DNA from: Rhodanobacter sp. ANJX3
GTDB lineage: Bacteria; Pseudomonadota; Gammaproteobacteria; Xanthomonadales; Rhodanobacteraceae
DNA: 64,000 nucleotides
Assembly (NCBI RefSeq): GCF_014200755.1
Contig: NZ_JACHCM010000011.1
Location: forward strand, 1 to 64,000
Reading direction: 5' to 3'
Shown: piece after piece, positions 1-8,666 of the stretch
Layout: each line of letters starts with the position of its first letter
Numbering within the stretch: position 1 is the stretch's first letter
Translations under genes and position numbers: made by a program
Notes under the pieces: generated by a model
The model's database searches: none
What the model was told of the DNA's origin: nothing
The model's input: the letters and a program-made list of their open reading frames with translations, nothing else

Positions 1-39
1 GGTCCAGCGTTTGATTTCTTCTTCCATCACGATGCTCAT
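1..39 (-). mobile_element. transposase OrfA-like N-terminus (partial, runs off left edge)
   Basis: Reading leftwards from an ATG at 39, the first 13 residues are MSIVMEEEIKRWT. From memory this matches the start of a small helix-turn-helix protein (MExxIKRWTxxRKxALV type) that forms the first ORF of some IS3-like insertion sequences. Only 13 codons lie inside the window. The 40 bases upstream of the ATG directly follow the truncated transposase at 79-406, which suggests this second element landed in, or recombined with, the first. Confidence 0.5.
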
Positions 40-78
40 GGGGGTGCTCCCTTGGGAAAGTAACACCTGAGCAGGATT

Positions 79-406
79 TCAGTGGGTCATTACATCGTCG
101 CGCAAGCGGCCGTTGAACGATTCGATGTAAGCGTTCTGGTTCGGCTTACCCGGTTCAATCAGGCGTAACTGCACGCCACGCTCGTGCGCCCAGGTGACCA
201 TCGCCTTGCCACAGAACTCTTTGCCGTTGTGCCCAAGGGCAGGCTTCGCGCTGGCTGCGAATCACCTTGGGCAAGCCACGGCTGAGCGCGAGGCAATCCA
301 TCACCCGCGTCACGCCGAGGCCTGAGATCGCGCCGACCGACATACCGCTTTTGGCCTGACGCAAGGCAAAAGCGATCTGCTCTTCGCTGAACTTCGATTT
401 TTCATA
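79..406 (-). pseudogene. IS3-family transposase remnant (orfA fused to orfB, deleted and frameshifted)
   Basis: Read on the minus strand, the first part gives an IS3 OrfA start (KSKFSEEQIAFALRQAKSG). It jumps without a stop into the middle of OrfB (GVTRVMDCLALSRGLPKVIR). A short insertion near 240-265 then changes frame, after which the integrase core resumes as NGKEFCGKAMVTWAHERG and NQNAYIESFNGRLRDD, including the conserved E of the DDE triad. A stop follows at 79-81, before the usual C-terminus. The middle of the element, most of orfA and the first half of orfB are missing, so it cannot be active. Family assignment is by recognition of the core motifs. Confidence 0.8.
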
Positions 407-493
407 GCGAAACCGCCTCGCTGCTTGGGGTTAGTTCCGCCGAACTTCTAGATTTTTGGATGGCTCAAATAGCTGGAGGAGGTTACCCTCGAC

Positions 494-1438
494 TTAGCCC
501 ATTGCTCGTTCCAATTCGGGAATCAGCTTGAAAAGGTCGCCGACCAAGCCGATGTCGGCGATCTCGAAGATAGGCGCTTCGCCGTCCTTGTTGATGGCGA
601 CGATGGTACCGGCGTCCTTGATACCGGTCAGGTGCTGGATGGCGCCGGAGATGCCGATGGCCATGTACAGCTCAGGGGCGATGATCTTGCCGGTCTGGCC
701 GACCTGCATTTCGTTCGGTACGTAGCCTGCATCCACAGCAGCGCGCGAGGCGCCTACGGCAGCGCCGATCTTGTCGGCAAACTTGTAGATGATGTCAAAG
801 TTTTCTTTCGAGCCGACGCCGCGGCCGCCGGAGACGACCTTGCTGGCGCTCTGCAGGTCGGGGCGATCGCTGCTGCCCTGCTTAAGTTCGACGAAGCGCG
901 TATGTGTCGGCAGCGTAACGTCGAGCGAAAGTGCCTCGATCGGCGCGCTGTTCGCGCCGCTGTTGGCGGCCGGCCACGAGGCCGTGCGGATGGTAGCCAC
1001 CACGGCATGATCGGCATTGGCCTCGACCGTGACGATAGCGTTGCCGGCGTAGATCGGCCGCTTGAAGGTGTGGCTCGATTCGACGCTCATGACGTCGCTG
1101 ACCTGAGCCACGCCGAGCAGGGCGGCGACGCGCGGTGCGACGTCCTTGCCGAACGTGGTGGACGGCGCAAACACATGGCTGTAGCCGTTTGCAGCCTTGG
1201 CGATCTGCGGCGCCAATACGGCGGCGAGCGGGTGCGCGTTCTCGGCGCGGGCGACGGTCAGCACTTTGCTGACGCCTTCGATCCTGGCGGCATCGGCGGC
1301 GACCGCGTCGATGCTGTCACCGAGCACCAGCACATCGATGGACTCGGCTTTGACGGCAACGGCGGCGCTCACGGCGCGGGCGGTGGACGAATTGAGTTTG
1401 CCGTCCAGATGTTCGGCAATGACGAGAATCTTGCTCAT
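494..1438 (-). CDS. etfA: Electron transfer flavoprotein subunit alpha
   Basis: 314 aa, the usual EtfA length. EtfA binds the FAD of the soluble EtfAB heterodimer, which carries electrons from acyl-CoA dehydrogenases to ETF-ubiquinone oxidoreductase. The N-terminal half begins with [12 protein letters not shown], as in EtfA. The C-terminal FAD domain shows [33 protein letters not shown] and [20 protein letters not shown], which are the family FAD-binding segments. It lies 55 bases downstream of etfB on the same strand, so the pair is probably one transcript. FadE and ETF-QO, its likely partners, are both encoded in this window. Confidence 0.96.
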   Translation of the reverse strand: MSKILVIAEHLDGKLNSSTARAVSAAVAVKAESIDVLVLGDSIDAVAADAARIEGVSKVLTVARAENAHPLAAVLAPQIAKAANGYSHVFAPSTTFGKDVAPRVAALLGVAQVSDVMSVESSHTFKRPIYAGNAIVTVEANADHAVVATIRTASWPAANSGANSAPIEALSLDVTLPTHTRFVELKQGSSDRPDLQSASKVVSGGRGVGSKENFDIIYKFADKIGAAVGASRAAVDAGYVPNEMQVGQTGKIIAPELYMAIGISGAIQHLTGIKDAGTIVAINKDGEAPIFEIADIGLVGDLFKLIPELERAMG

Positions 1439-1493
1439 GGGAAATCTCCAGGATTTCTATATAAATGTCGGCGGCCGGATGTCAGGTTGCTTC

Positions 1494-2243
1494 TTACAGC
1501 AAACCTTTCTGCTTCAGCGCTGCAACGAGTTCGGCGGCATCCTTCACCATCACGCCTTTGCCGCGTTTGACCGGGGGCGCGTAATGGGTGGTTTTCAGAT
1601 GGTCGTGTGCTTCCACGCCCAGCGAGGCGAAATCGATGCTGTCGATCGGCTTGGCCTTGGCCTTCATGATATCGGGCAGCTTGATGAAGCGCGGCTCGTT
1701 GAGGCGCAGGTCGGTGGTGATGACGGCCGGCAGCTCGACTTCGATGGTTTCCAGGCCGGCGTCGACTTCGCGCGTCACCGTCGCTTTGCCGTCGGCAATC
1801 TCGACCTTGCCGGCAAAGGTGGCCTGCGGGCGATCCCACAGGGCTGCGAGCATCTGGCCGGTCTGGTTGGCGTCGTCGTCGATCGCCTGTTTGCCGACGA
1901 TAAACAGCCCGGGCTGTTCTTTTTCGATCAGTTTGAGAAACACCCGCGCCGCGGTCAGCGGCTGCACGGCGTCGGAAGTCACCACGTGAATGGCGCGGTT
2001 GGCGCCCATCGCCAGGCCGTTGCGCAGATGGGCGGTGAGGTCGGCCGGGCCGATACCGACCACGACGACTTCCTCGGCCACACCCTTCTCGCGCAGGCGC
2101 AGCGCCTCCTCCAGCGCAATATCGTCGAACGGATTGGCCGACAGCTTGACGCCGTCGGTGACCACGCCGCTGCCGTCGGGTTTGACCTGAATGCGCACGT
2201 TGTAATCCACCACGCGCTTGTAGCCGACCAGAATTTTCATCAA
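1494..2243 (-). CDS. etfB: Electron transfer flavoprotein subunit beta
   Basis: 249 aa, normal EtfB length. It begins MKILVGYKRVVDYNVRIQVK and contains NPFDDIALEEALRLREKG and GQMLAALWDRPQATFAGKVE, all typical of EtfB, the AMP-binding subunit. It is first in the etfB-etfA pair and transcribed leftwards, divergently from the glycosyltransferase at 2529. The start codon at 2243 is preceded by a purine-rich stretch (read on the minus strand, AGAGGAATCG), a good ribosome binding site. Confidence 0.96.
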   Translation of the reverse strand: MMKILVGYKRVVDYNVRIQVKPDGSGVVTDGVKLSANPFDDIALEEALRLREKGVAEEVVVVGIGPADLTAHLRNGLAMGANRAIHVVTSDAVQPLTAARVFLKLIEKEQPGLFIVGKQAIDDDANQTGQMLAALWDRPQATFAGKVEIADGKATVTREVDAGLETIEVELPAVITTDLRLNEPRFIKLPDIMKAKAKPIDSIDFASLGVEAHDHLKTTHYAPPVKRGKGVMVKDAAELVAALKQKGLL

Positions 2244-2528
2244 CGATTCCTCTAAATAATGTCCACGGGGACGCGTGTAGCGATGAGACAGTGCACTATT
2301 CTAACCCGAGCGGACGTCCGGCCCGACTGCGTTCCGGCCTGTGAAGCGGCTATCTGGCAGATTTACGGGTGAGGACTTCAGTATCATGCTCGATCGTCGT
2401 ATAAAGCGGACACGAAAATTGCCGTTTGAAACGATTCCGCTGTTCAAGCGGCATTTGGACGCAGCGGTCGGAAGACGACGTATGGCGACTGTCCGGTTCG
2501 GTTTCTGCGCTTTTCTCAATGAGCAGCC
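2244..2528. other. Divergent intergenic region between etfBA and the glycosyltransferase pair
   Basis: 285 bases that must hold the promoters of etfBA (leftward) and of the glycosyltransferase genes (rightward). Short ORFs here overlap one another and have no recognisable product. A single GGACGTCC octamer at 2312-2319 resembles half of a MetJ site but has no tandem partner. No terminator or riboswitch was seen. Confidence 0.6.
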
Positions 2529-3512
2529 ATGCCCCTTCGCCTCTCCATTGTGATGTGTACCTACAACGGGGCGGAGTATCTGCAGGCGCAGCTCGACAGC
2601 CTGCTGGCGCAGACGCGTTTGCCGGACGAGATCGTGATCAGCGACGACGCGTCGACCGATGCCACGATGATGACGCTCGATGCGTTTGCCGCAATCGCCG
2701 GGAAGCACGGTGTCGACGTCAGGATTTCAAGACACACCGGCAATGTGGGCTTTGTGGAAAACTTTTCCTCGGCGCTGCGGCAGGCCACCGGCGACGTGGT
2801 GTTTCTTTGTGATCAGGACGATGTCTGGTGCCCCGATAAGCTGGCCGTGATGGCGGCGCGATTCGCGCAGGATCCAGATCTGTTGCTACTTCACAGCGAT
2901 GCGCGGCTGGTCGATGCGCAGGGCCGCTCGCTGAATTGCTCGATGTTCGAGGCGCTGCAGATGACCGCCCAGGAAAAGCAGGCCATCCACGATGGCCGCG
3001 CGTTCGAGGTGGTGATGCGGCGCAGTTTCGTGACTGGCGCCACGGCAGCCATGCGTCGCGAGGTGATTGGGCTGGCGCTGCCGATCGCAGCGGACTGGAT
3101 TCACGATGAATGGATCACGGCGGTAGTGTCGGCGGTCGGAAAAATGGATTTCGTCGACGCACCGCTGATCGACTACCGCCAGCACGGTGGCAACCAGATC
3201 GGTGCGCGCAAGCGCACGTTGGCGACGAAGTGGCAGGATCTGATTCTTCCCCGCGGTAGGTTTCTGGCTGACGAGGCGACGCGGTTGAGGCGCCTGGAAA
3301 CGTTTTTTTCGCAGGCCGGTTTCTTCGATGGCACGGCACGGGCGTCCCAGGTTGCGTATAAGCGCGCGCACTTCGAGCATCGCATGGCGATTGGCCGGCT
3401 GCCCCGCTATCGGCGAGCGATACCTATTTTGCGGGAAGCTTACGCGGGCGACTACCGACGTTATGGCACCGGCATTCGTTCGATGCTGCGGGATATGTTA
3501 CGGCATGACTGA
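2529..3512 (+). CDS. Family 2 glycosyltransferase (rhamnosyltransferase-like)
   Basis: 327 aa. The N-terminus LSIVMCTYNGAEYLQAQLDS is the GT-A nucleotide-sugar binding start of GT2 enzymes. DEIVISDDASTDAT carries the first acidic motif, and FLCDQDDVWCPDKL (about residues 95-108) is the DXD-like metal and sugar-phosphate motif typical of rhamnosyltransferases. There is no signal peptide or obvious membrane span, so it is probably a cytoplasmic, membrane-associated enzyme building O-antigen or another surface glycan. The downstream glycosyltransferase overlaps its last eight bases, so the two are translationally coupled. The acceptor and the transferred sugar cannot be read from sequence. Confidence 0.88.
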   Translation: MPLRLSIVMCTYNGAEYLQAQLDSLLAQTRLPDEIVISDDASTDATMMTLDAFAAIAGKHGVDVRISRHTGNVGFVENFSSALRQATGDVVFLCDQDDVWCPDKLAVMAARFAQDPDLLLLHSDARLVDAQGRSLNCSMFEALQMTAQEKQAIHDGRAFEVVMRRSFVTGATAAMRREVIGLALPIAADWIHDEWITAVVSAVGKMDFVDAPLIDYRQHGGNQIGARKRTLATKWQDLILPRGRFLADEATRLRRLETFFSQAGFFDGTARASQVAYKRAHFEHRMAIGRLPRYRRAIPILREAYAGDYRRYGTGIRSMLRDMLRHD

Positions 3513-4440
3513 CACCCTCGCGACCGATACGTCCGCGGTATGCGCGGTCATCGTGACCTACCAGCCGGATGCTGCCGCCCTGAACGCGCTGCTCGATGCC
3601 GTGACGCCACAGGTCGGCGCCGTGGTGGTGGTCGATAACGCCAGCGATGGTGTCTGGCGGCAGACCATCGAGCACACCCGACCGGATATCGCCCTGCTGC
3701 GGCAGCCGTGCAACGTGGGACTGGCGGTCGCACAGAACGCGGGCATCGATTGGGCACGAGGGCGTGGATACAGCCACGTGCTGCTGCTGGATCAGGATAG
3801 CGAGCCGTGTGCAGGGATGGTGGCCGCTTTGTTGAAGGCGCTGCTGGCACTTTCGACAGACAACAAGGTGGCTGCGGTCGGTCCGCGTTTTCATGACCGG
3901 CGCGAGGATCGCGATGCGCCTTTCGTGCGCGTGGGCTTTCCACGCAGCCAGAAGCTGTGGTGCGAGAGCGATGCGCAGTGCATTGCCTGCGATTTTCTGA
4001 TCAGCTCGGGCGCACTGATTCCCCTGGCCGTGATCGATCAAGTCGGTGCCATGGATGCCGGGCTGTTTATCGACAACGTCGATATGGAGTGGAGCTTCCG
4101 CGCTCGTGCAAAGGGTTACGCGCTGTATGGAGTCTGTGCCGCCACCATGCATCATCACCTGGGCGACGAGCGGCGACCGCTGCCGTTCGGCCTGGGCAAG
4201 ATCGTGGTGCACGGACCGTCGCGGCTGTACTACATGATGCGCAACCGGCTGCGGCTGTACGGCATGCGGCAGACGCCTGCCGTCTGGATAGCGCAGGACG
4301 TACCGCGTGTGCTGGTGAAGCTGTTGTTTTTCGGCGTGCTGATCGGGCCGCGCTGGCGCAACCTGCGTTTCATGCTGCGCGGATTGTGGGATGGCCTGAT
4401 GGGCCGGCAGGGCGCCTGCCCGGCCGACCTGTTGCGCTGA
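3505..4440 (+). CDS. Family 2 glycosyltransferase (RfbF-type rhamnosyltransferase)
   Basis: 311 aa from the ATG at 3505. This start is chosen because it overlaps the stop of the preceding gene (ATGACTGA) and begins just before the conserved core CAVIVTYQPDAAALNALLDA. Motifs are VVVVDNASDG, YSHVLLLDQDSEP (DXD-like) and FIDNVDMEWSFRARAKGY, all typical of dTDP-rhamnosyltransferases of the RfbF group. It is the second gene of a two-gene glycan module inserted between etfB and ETF-QO. It converges with the ETF-QO gene, from which it is separated by only 34 bases. Confidence 0.88.
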   Translation: MTDTLATDTSAVCAVIVTYQPDAAALNALLDAVTPQVGAVVVVDNASDGVWRQTIEHTRPDIALLRQPCNVGLAVAQNAGIDWARGRGYSHVLLLDQDSEPCAGMVAALLKALLALSTDNKVAAVGPRFHDRREDRDAPFVRVGFPRSQKLWCESDAQCIACDFLISSGALIPLAVIDQVGAMDAGLFIDNVDMEWSFRARAKGYALYGVCAATMHHHLGDERRPLPFGLGKIVVHGPSRLYYMMRNRLRLYGMRQTPAVWIAQDVPRVLVKLLFFGVLIGPRWRNLRFMLRGLWDGLMGRQGACPADLLR

Positions 4441-4474
4441 CAGAACCGACGCCGCGCCGCCCGAGCCGGCGCCA

Positions 4475-6076
4475 TTACATGTTCTGGTAATTCGGCCCCG
4501 AGCCACCTTCCGGCGTCACCCAGTTGATGATCTGGTACGGGTCCTTGATATCGCAGGTCTTGCAGTGCACGCAGTTGGCGGCGTTGATCTGCAGGCGCTT
4601 GCCGGCCGCATCGTCGACGATCTCGTAGACGCTGGCCGGGCAGAAGCGCGTGCAGGGGTTGCCATATTCCTCGGCGCATGTCGTGACGCAGATCGACGTG
4701 TCCGACACGTGCAGGTGAATCGGTTGATCCTCGTCGTGCTCGGTCGCGGCAAAGTACACGCCGGCGAGACGGTCGCGCGGCGGTAGCGTGCGCTGCACAT
4801 AGTCGCGCTTTGGCTCTTCCTGCGCACCGAGCTTGTGCAGCGACGACCAGTCGGCCTTGTTCTTCAGCGTCCACGGCGACGCGCCGCCCAGGGCGGTTTC
4901 CCACGCGGCGTTCAGCAGGCCGAACCACAGGCCTTTCTTGAACGCGGGTTTGATGTTGCGGACTTTCTTAAGCTCTGCCACCACGTCGGAGGCGCGCAGC
5001 TTGGCGTCGAAGCCGGCGGGCTTCAGCTCATTGGCCACCAGATGTTCGGCGGCGAGCATGCCGCTCTTGATCGCCTGGTGCGTGCCTTTGACTTTCGGCA
5101 CGTTGAGCAAGCCAGCGGTATCGCCGATCAGCAGTGCGCCGGGCATCTCCACGTTGGGCAGCGACTGGTAGCCGCCGGTGACGATGGCGCGCGCGCCGGC
5201 GGAAAGAATTTCGCCGCCCTCGAGCAGCGGCTTCAGCGACGGATGGTTCTTCCACTGCTGGAACGCTTCCCACGGTTTGTAGTCGGGGTCGCTATAGTCT
5301 AGGCCGCTGACGTAACCCAGGGCCACGCGGTCGCCGTCCAGGTGATAGATGAAGCTGCCGCCGTAAGTGTGGCTGTCGGCGGGCCAGCCGAAGCTGTGCA
5401 CGATCTTGCCCGGCGTGGCGCGTCCTGCCGGCAGCTGCCACAGCTCCTTGATGCCGATGGAGTAGGCCTGCGGATCCTTGCCCTGGTCGAGCTTGAAGCG
5501 CTTGATCAGCTGCTTGGTCAGGCTGCCGCGCGCGCCCTCGGCCAGCACGGTGACCTTGGCCTTGATGTCGATGCCCTGCGCGTAACCGGCCTTGTGCGAC
5601 CCGTCCTTCGCCACGCCCATGTCGCCGATGCTGACGCCGGCGACCGAGCCGTCCTCATTGAAGATGGTGTCGGCGGCGGCAAAACCGGGGAACACGTCGA
5701 CGCCCAGCGCCTCGGCTTGCGGTGCCAGCCACGCACACATGGCGCCGAGCGACACGATGAAGTTGCCGTGGTTGCGCATCCCGGGCGGCACCGGCAGCTT
5801 GCGCCCGCTGTCCTTGCTGAGCAGCCAAAATTCGTCCTCGCCTGCCGGGACGCAGATCGGCGGCGGATTGTCGCGCCAGCCGGGCAGCAGCGCGTCCAGC
5901 GGCTGCGGTTCGATGACCGCGCCGGAAAGAATCTGCGCGCCGATGGTCGAGGCCTTCTCGATCACGCAGACGCTGACCTCGGGTTTGAGCTGTTTCAAGC
6001 GGATCGCAAACGACAGCCCGGCCGGCCCGGCACCGACGACGATCACGTCGTATTCCATCGTCTCGCGCTCGCTCAT
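4475..6076 (-). CDS. Electron transfer flavoprotein-ubiquinone oxidoreductase
   Basis: 533 aa. This membrane-associated FAD and 4Fe-4S enzyme accepts electrons from reduced EtfAB and passes them to ubiquinone. The N-terminal dinucleotide-binding motif VVGAGPAGLSFAIRLKQL (about residues 10-27) binds FAD. The C-terminus holds the ferredoxin-like cluster ligands in NPCTRFCPASVYE and NAANCVHCKTCDIKDPYQI, and it ends GGSGPNYQNM, as in the family. Length and domain order are normal. With etfA and etfB in the same locus and fadE at 32 kb, it completes an acyl-CoA oxidation electron path. Confidence 0.95.
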   Translation of the reverse strand: MSERETMEYDVIVVGAGPAGLSFAIRLKQLKPEVSVCVIEKASTIGAQILSGAVIEPQPLDALLPGWRDNPPPICVPAGEDEFWLLSKDSGRKLPVPPGMRNHGNFIVSLGAMCAWLAPQAEALGVDVFPGFAAADTIFNEDGSVAGVSIGDMGVAKDGSHKAGYAQGIDIKAKVTVLAEGARGSLTKQLIKRFKLDQGKDPQAYSIGIKELWQLPAGRATPGKIVHSFGWPADSHTYGGSFIYHLDGDRVALGYVSGLDYSDPDYKPWEAFQQWKNHPSLKPLLEGGEILSAGARAIVTGGYQSLPNVEMPGALLIGDTAGLLNVPKVKGTHQAIKSGMLAAEHLVANELKPAGFDAKLRASDVVAELKKVRNIKPAFKKGLWFGLLNAAWETALGGASPWTLKNKADWSSLHKLGAQEEPKRDYVQRTLPPRDRLAGVYFAATEHDEDQPIHLHVSDTSICVTTCAEEYGNPCTRFCPASVYEIVDDAAGKRLQINAANCVHCKTCDIKDPYQIINWVTPEGGSGPNYQNM

Positions 6077-6254
6077 GGCTGGCTCCGTAGTTACTAAGTT
6101 GTGCGTGGGTCGGTTGCAAACCGGTGATCAGGCGGTATTGTCCGGCTTCGTGTGCGGCGCGGCAACGCATGCCGCATAACGTCCAATCCCGGCTCGACTT
6201 GCACTCTGTTAACCGTGCAACGCGATAATCGGCAGACATATTCAAGGAGAGACC

Positions 6255-7652
6255 ATGAATTCGACGTCGCCGATTGCCGATCTCGACCTGCGCCGCGCCA
6301 CGCTGTGCCAGCTGCTGCACTGGCTGGCGAGCGGACGGGTGCAGGCGCGCGCGCTGTCAGAGGTGTATCTGGAGGCGATCGAACGGATCAACCCGCAGAT
6401 CAATGCCTATATCGATCATCGTCCCAGCCTGGTGCAGGACCAGGCGCATATGGCCGATCGCCGCCGCCGCGACGGCGCGATCGGTCGGCTCGACGGCATT
6501 CCGATCGCTTTGAAGGACAACTTCGACGTCGCCGGCTGGCCAACGCGCGCTGGCCTGCCGGGGCGTCGTGAGCCGGTCGAGCACGACGCGCATGTCGTGC
6601 AGCGGCTGCGCGCATCGGGTGCCGTGCTGGTGGGTCGAACCAATATGGACGAAGGCGCGCTGAGCACCGTGACCGACAACCCTCATTTCGGCGCCACGCA
6701 CAATCCGCATCGTCACGGGTATACCGCCGGCGGTTCCTCCGGCGGCGCGGCGGCGGCTGTCGCTGCGGGTCTCGCTGTCGCGGCGATCGGCTCGGATAGC
6801 CTCGGCTCGATCCGCATTCCGGCCAGCTACTGTGGCGTCTACGCGCTCAAGCCCACGCATGGCGAACTATCGGCGCGCGGTTTGGTGCCGGCCGCGCGCC
6901 GTCTCGATGCCGTTGGACTGCTGGCGCGCGGTGTGGACGATCTCACCGTGCTGCTGCAGGTGCTGGCCGGGTACGACGCCGACGACGCGCGCTCGCGCCG
7001 GCGCCGGGTGGCGTTTGCGCTGCCGGACTGGGAGCCGGGTCATCTGCGCGCGGGCTTTCTGCCCGACCTCGCCGCCATCGGCGTGCAGCCGGATGTGATC
7101 GACGTGTTCGAGTCGGCGATGGCCAAGTTACCGCATGCGCTGGGCGATCGGCGCACGGTGGATTTCGACGACTGGGATTTCGCGCGCACGCGCCGAGCTG
7201 GCCTGTTGTTGATGGAAGCCGAGATGCTCGGTACGTTTGCGGCGGATCTGGCCGACGCGCAGCACCCGGTGTCGCCGCGCTTCCGCGACATGCTCGGCTA
7301 CGCCGCTGGCAAGAGCGCCGCCGACTATGCTGCCGCCGATCGCGTGCTCGATGCGGCCACGTTGAAGATGCGTCGACTGTTCGCCCAGGTCGACGTGCTG
7401 ATTCTTCCCACCACCTCGCAGGGTGCGTTTGCACTCGATGGCCCGATACCGGATTCGCAGGCGGATCTGGCCAGCTTTGCCAGTCTCGCCGGCTGCCCGG
7501 CGGTCAGTCTGCCGATGGGCACCTTGCCCGATGGCATGCCGATCGGCCTGCAGCTGGTCGGTGCGCGGGGCTCGGACCTGCGCCTGCTGGAACTGGCCGC
7601 GGTGTGTGCCGCCACCCTCGACGCCGAGCCGGCGTATCCGGTGATCGCCTGA
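6255..7652 (+). CDS. Amidase signature family hydrolase
   Basis: 465 aa. The amidase signature triad is visible: Lys in IPIALKDNFDVAG (about residue 86), the cis-Ser loop in GYTAGGSSGGAAAAVAAG (about 155-172), and the nucleophile Ser in SDSLGSIRIPASYCGVYALK (about 177-197). The usual GGS before the nucleophile is LGS here. Family members hydrolyse amides such as indoleacetamide, biuret or allophanate, or act in Glu-tRNA amidotransferase. No gatB or gatC is adjacent, so it is not the tRNA enzyme. The start at 6255 follows AAGGAGAG, a strong ribosome binding site. Substrate is unknown. It is divergent from ETF-QO. Confidence 0.88.
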   Translation: MNSTSPIADLDLRRATLCQLLHWLASGRVQARALSEVYLEAIERINPQINAYIDHRPSLVQDQAHMADRRRRDGAIGRLDGIPIALKDNFDVAGWPTRAGLPGRREPVEHDAHVVQRLRASGAVLVGRTNMDEGALSTVTDNPHFGATHNPHRHGYTAGGSSGGAAAAVAAGLAVAAIGSDSLGSIRIPASYCGVYALKPTHGELSARGLVPAARRLDAVGLLARGVDDLTVLLQVLAGYDADDARSRRRRVAFALPDWEPGHLRAGFLPDLAAIGVQPDVIDVFESAMAKLPHALGDRRTVDFDDWDFARTRRAGLLLMEAEMLGTFAADLADAQHPVSPRFRDMLGYAAGKSAADYAAADRVLDAATLKMRRLFAQVDVLILPTTSQGAFALDGPIPDSQADLASFASLAGCPAVSLPMGTLPDGMPIGLQLVGARGSDLRLLELAAVCAATLDAEPAYPVIA

Positions 7653-7675
7653 TCATCGCGTACCATGTGAGGTCT

Positions 7676-7699
7676 TGCATCTACGCGTGCATCTACGCG
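7676..7699 (+). repeat. Perfect 12-base tandem direct repeat upstream of cysD
   Basis: TGCATCTACGCG occurs twice back to back, starting 73 bases before the cysD start codon. It lies in the only 96-base gap between the amidase stop and cysD, so it is placed where an activator or repressor of the sulfate activation operon could bind. No known operator consensus was recognised in it. Confidence 0.6.
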
Positions 7700-7748
7700 C
7701 CCGGGTCGCCCGGTCATCCACACCACTGCGTATCGTTTTATCCAGGCC

Positions 7749-8666
7749 ATGACCACTGATTTTCTGCCGCCGCATTCCCATCTCGATGACCTCGAAGCCG
7801 AGAGTATCCACATCTTCCGCGAGGTGGCGGCGAGTTTTCGGCATCCGGTGATGCTGTATTCCATCGGCAAGGATTCTTCGGTGCTGCTGCACCTGCTGCG
7901 CAAGGCGTTCTTTCCGGCCCGCCCGCCGATGCCCCTGCTGCATGTCGATACGACCTGGAAGTTCCGCGAGATGATCGCCTTCCGCAATGAGGTGGCTGCG
8001 GCCGGCGATGTCGAGGTGCTCGTGCACATCAACGAGGACGGCGTGCGCCAGGGCATCTCGCCGCAAACGCACGGCGCCACCGTGCATACCGACGTGATGA
8101 AGACAGTGGCATTGAAGCAGGCGCTGGACAAACATGGCTTCGATGCTGCCATTGGCGGTGCCCGTCGTGATGAAGAGAAATCGCGGGCCAAGGAGCGGAT
8201 TTTTTCCTTTCGCAATGCGCAGCATCGCTGGGATCCGAAGAACCAGCGCCCCGAGTTCTGGCATACCTACAACACGCACATCCGCAAGGGCGAGAGCGTG
8301 CGGGTTTTTCCGTTGTCCAACTGGACCGAGATGGATGTCTGGCTGTACATCCAGCACGAGAATATTCCGGTCGTGCCGCTGTATTTCGCCAAGCCGCGGC
8401 CGGTGGTCGAGCGTGACGGCGCCCTGATCATGGTCGACGACGAGCGTTTCGTTCTGCATCAGGGCGAATCGGTACAACTGCGCGAGGTGCGGTTTCGCAC
8501 GTTAGGATGCTATCCGCTGACCGGCGCGGTGGAGTCGTCCGCCTCGACGCTGCGGGAGGTCATCGATGAAATGGTGCGCTCGCGCAGCTCCGAACGGCAG
8601 GGGCGGGTGATCGATCAGGACCCTTCGGCATCGATGGAGCGCAAGAAGCAGGAGGGCTACTTCTGA
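7749..8666 (+). CDS. cysD: Sulfate adenylyltransferase subunit 2
   Basis: 305 aa, standard CysD length. It is the small catalytic subunit of ATP sulfurylase, making adenosine 5'-phosphosulfate from sulfate and ATP. The PP-loop [17 protein letters not shown] (about residues 38-54) binds [23 protein letters not shown] and the [14 protein letters not shown] segment are characteristic of the family. Its stop codon shares one base with the cysNC start, so the two subunits are translationally coupled. No cysH, cysI or cysJ lies nearby, so reduction of the activated sulfate is encoded elsewhere, or the product also feeds sulfation. Confidence 0.97.
   Translation: MTTDFLPPHSHLDDLEAESIHIFREVAASFRHPVMLYSIGKDSSVLLHLLRKAFFPARPPMPLLHVDTTWKFREMIAFRNEVAAAGDVEVLVHINEDGVRQGISPQTHGATVHTDVMKTVALKQALDKHGFDAAIGGARRDEEKSRAKERIFSFRNAQHRWDPKNQRPEFWHTYNTHIRKGESVRVFPLSNWTEMDVWLYIQHENIPVVPLYFAKPRPVVERDGALIMVDDERFVLHQGESVQLREVRFRTLGCYPLTGAVESSASTLREVIDEMVRSRSSERQGRVIDQDPSASMERKKQEGYF

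Noticed and set aside
2312..2319. Single GGACGTCC octamer upstream of etfB
   Set aside because: MetJ needs at least two adjacent octamers; the flanking eights do not match, and such GC palindromes are common here.
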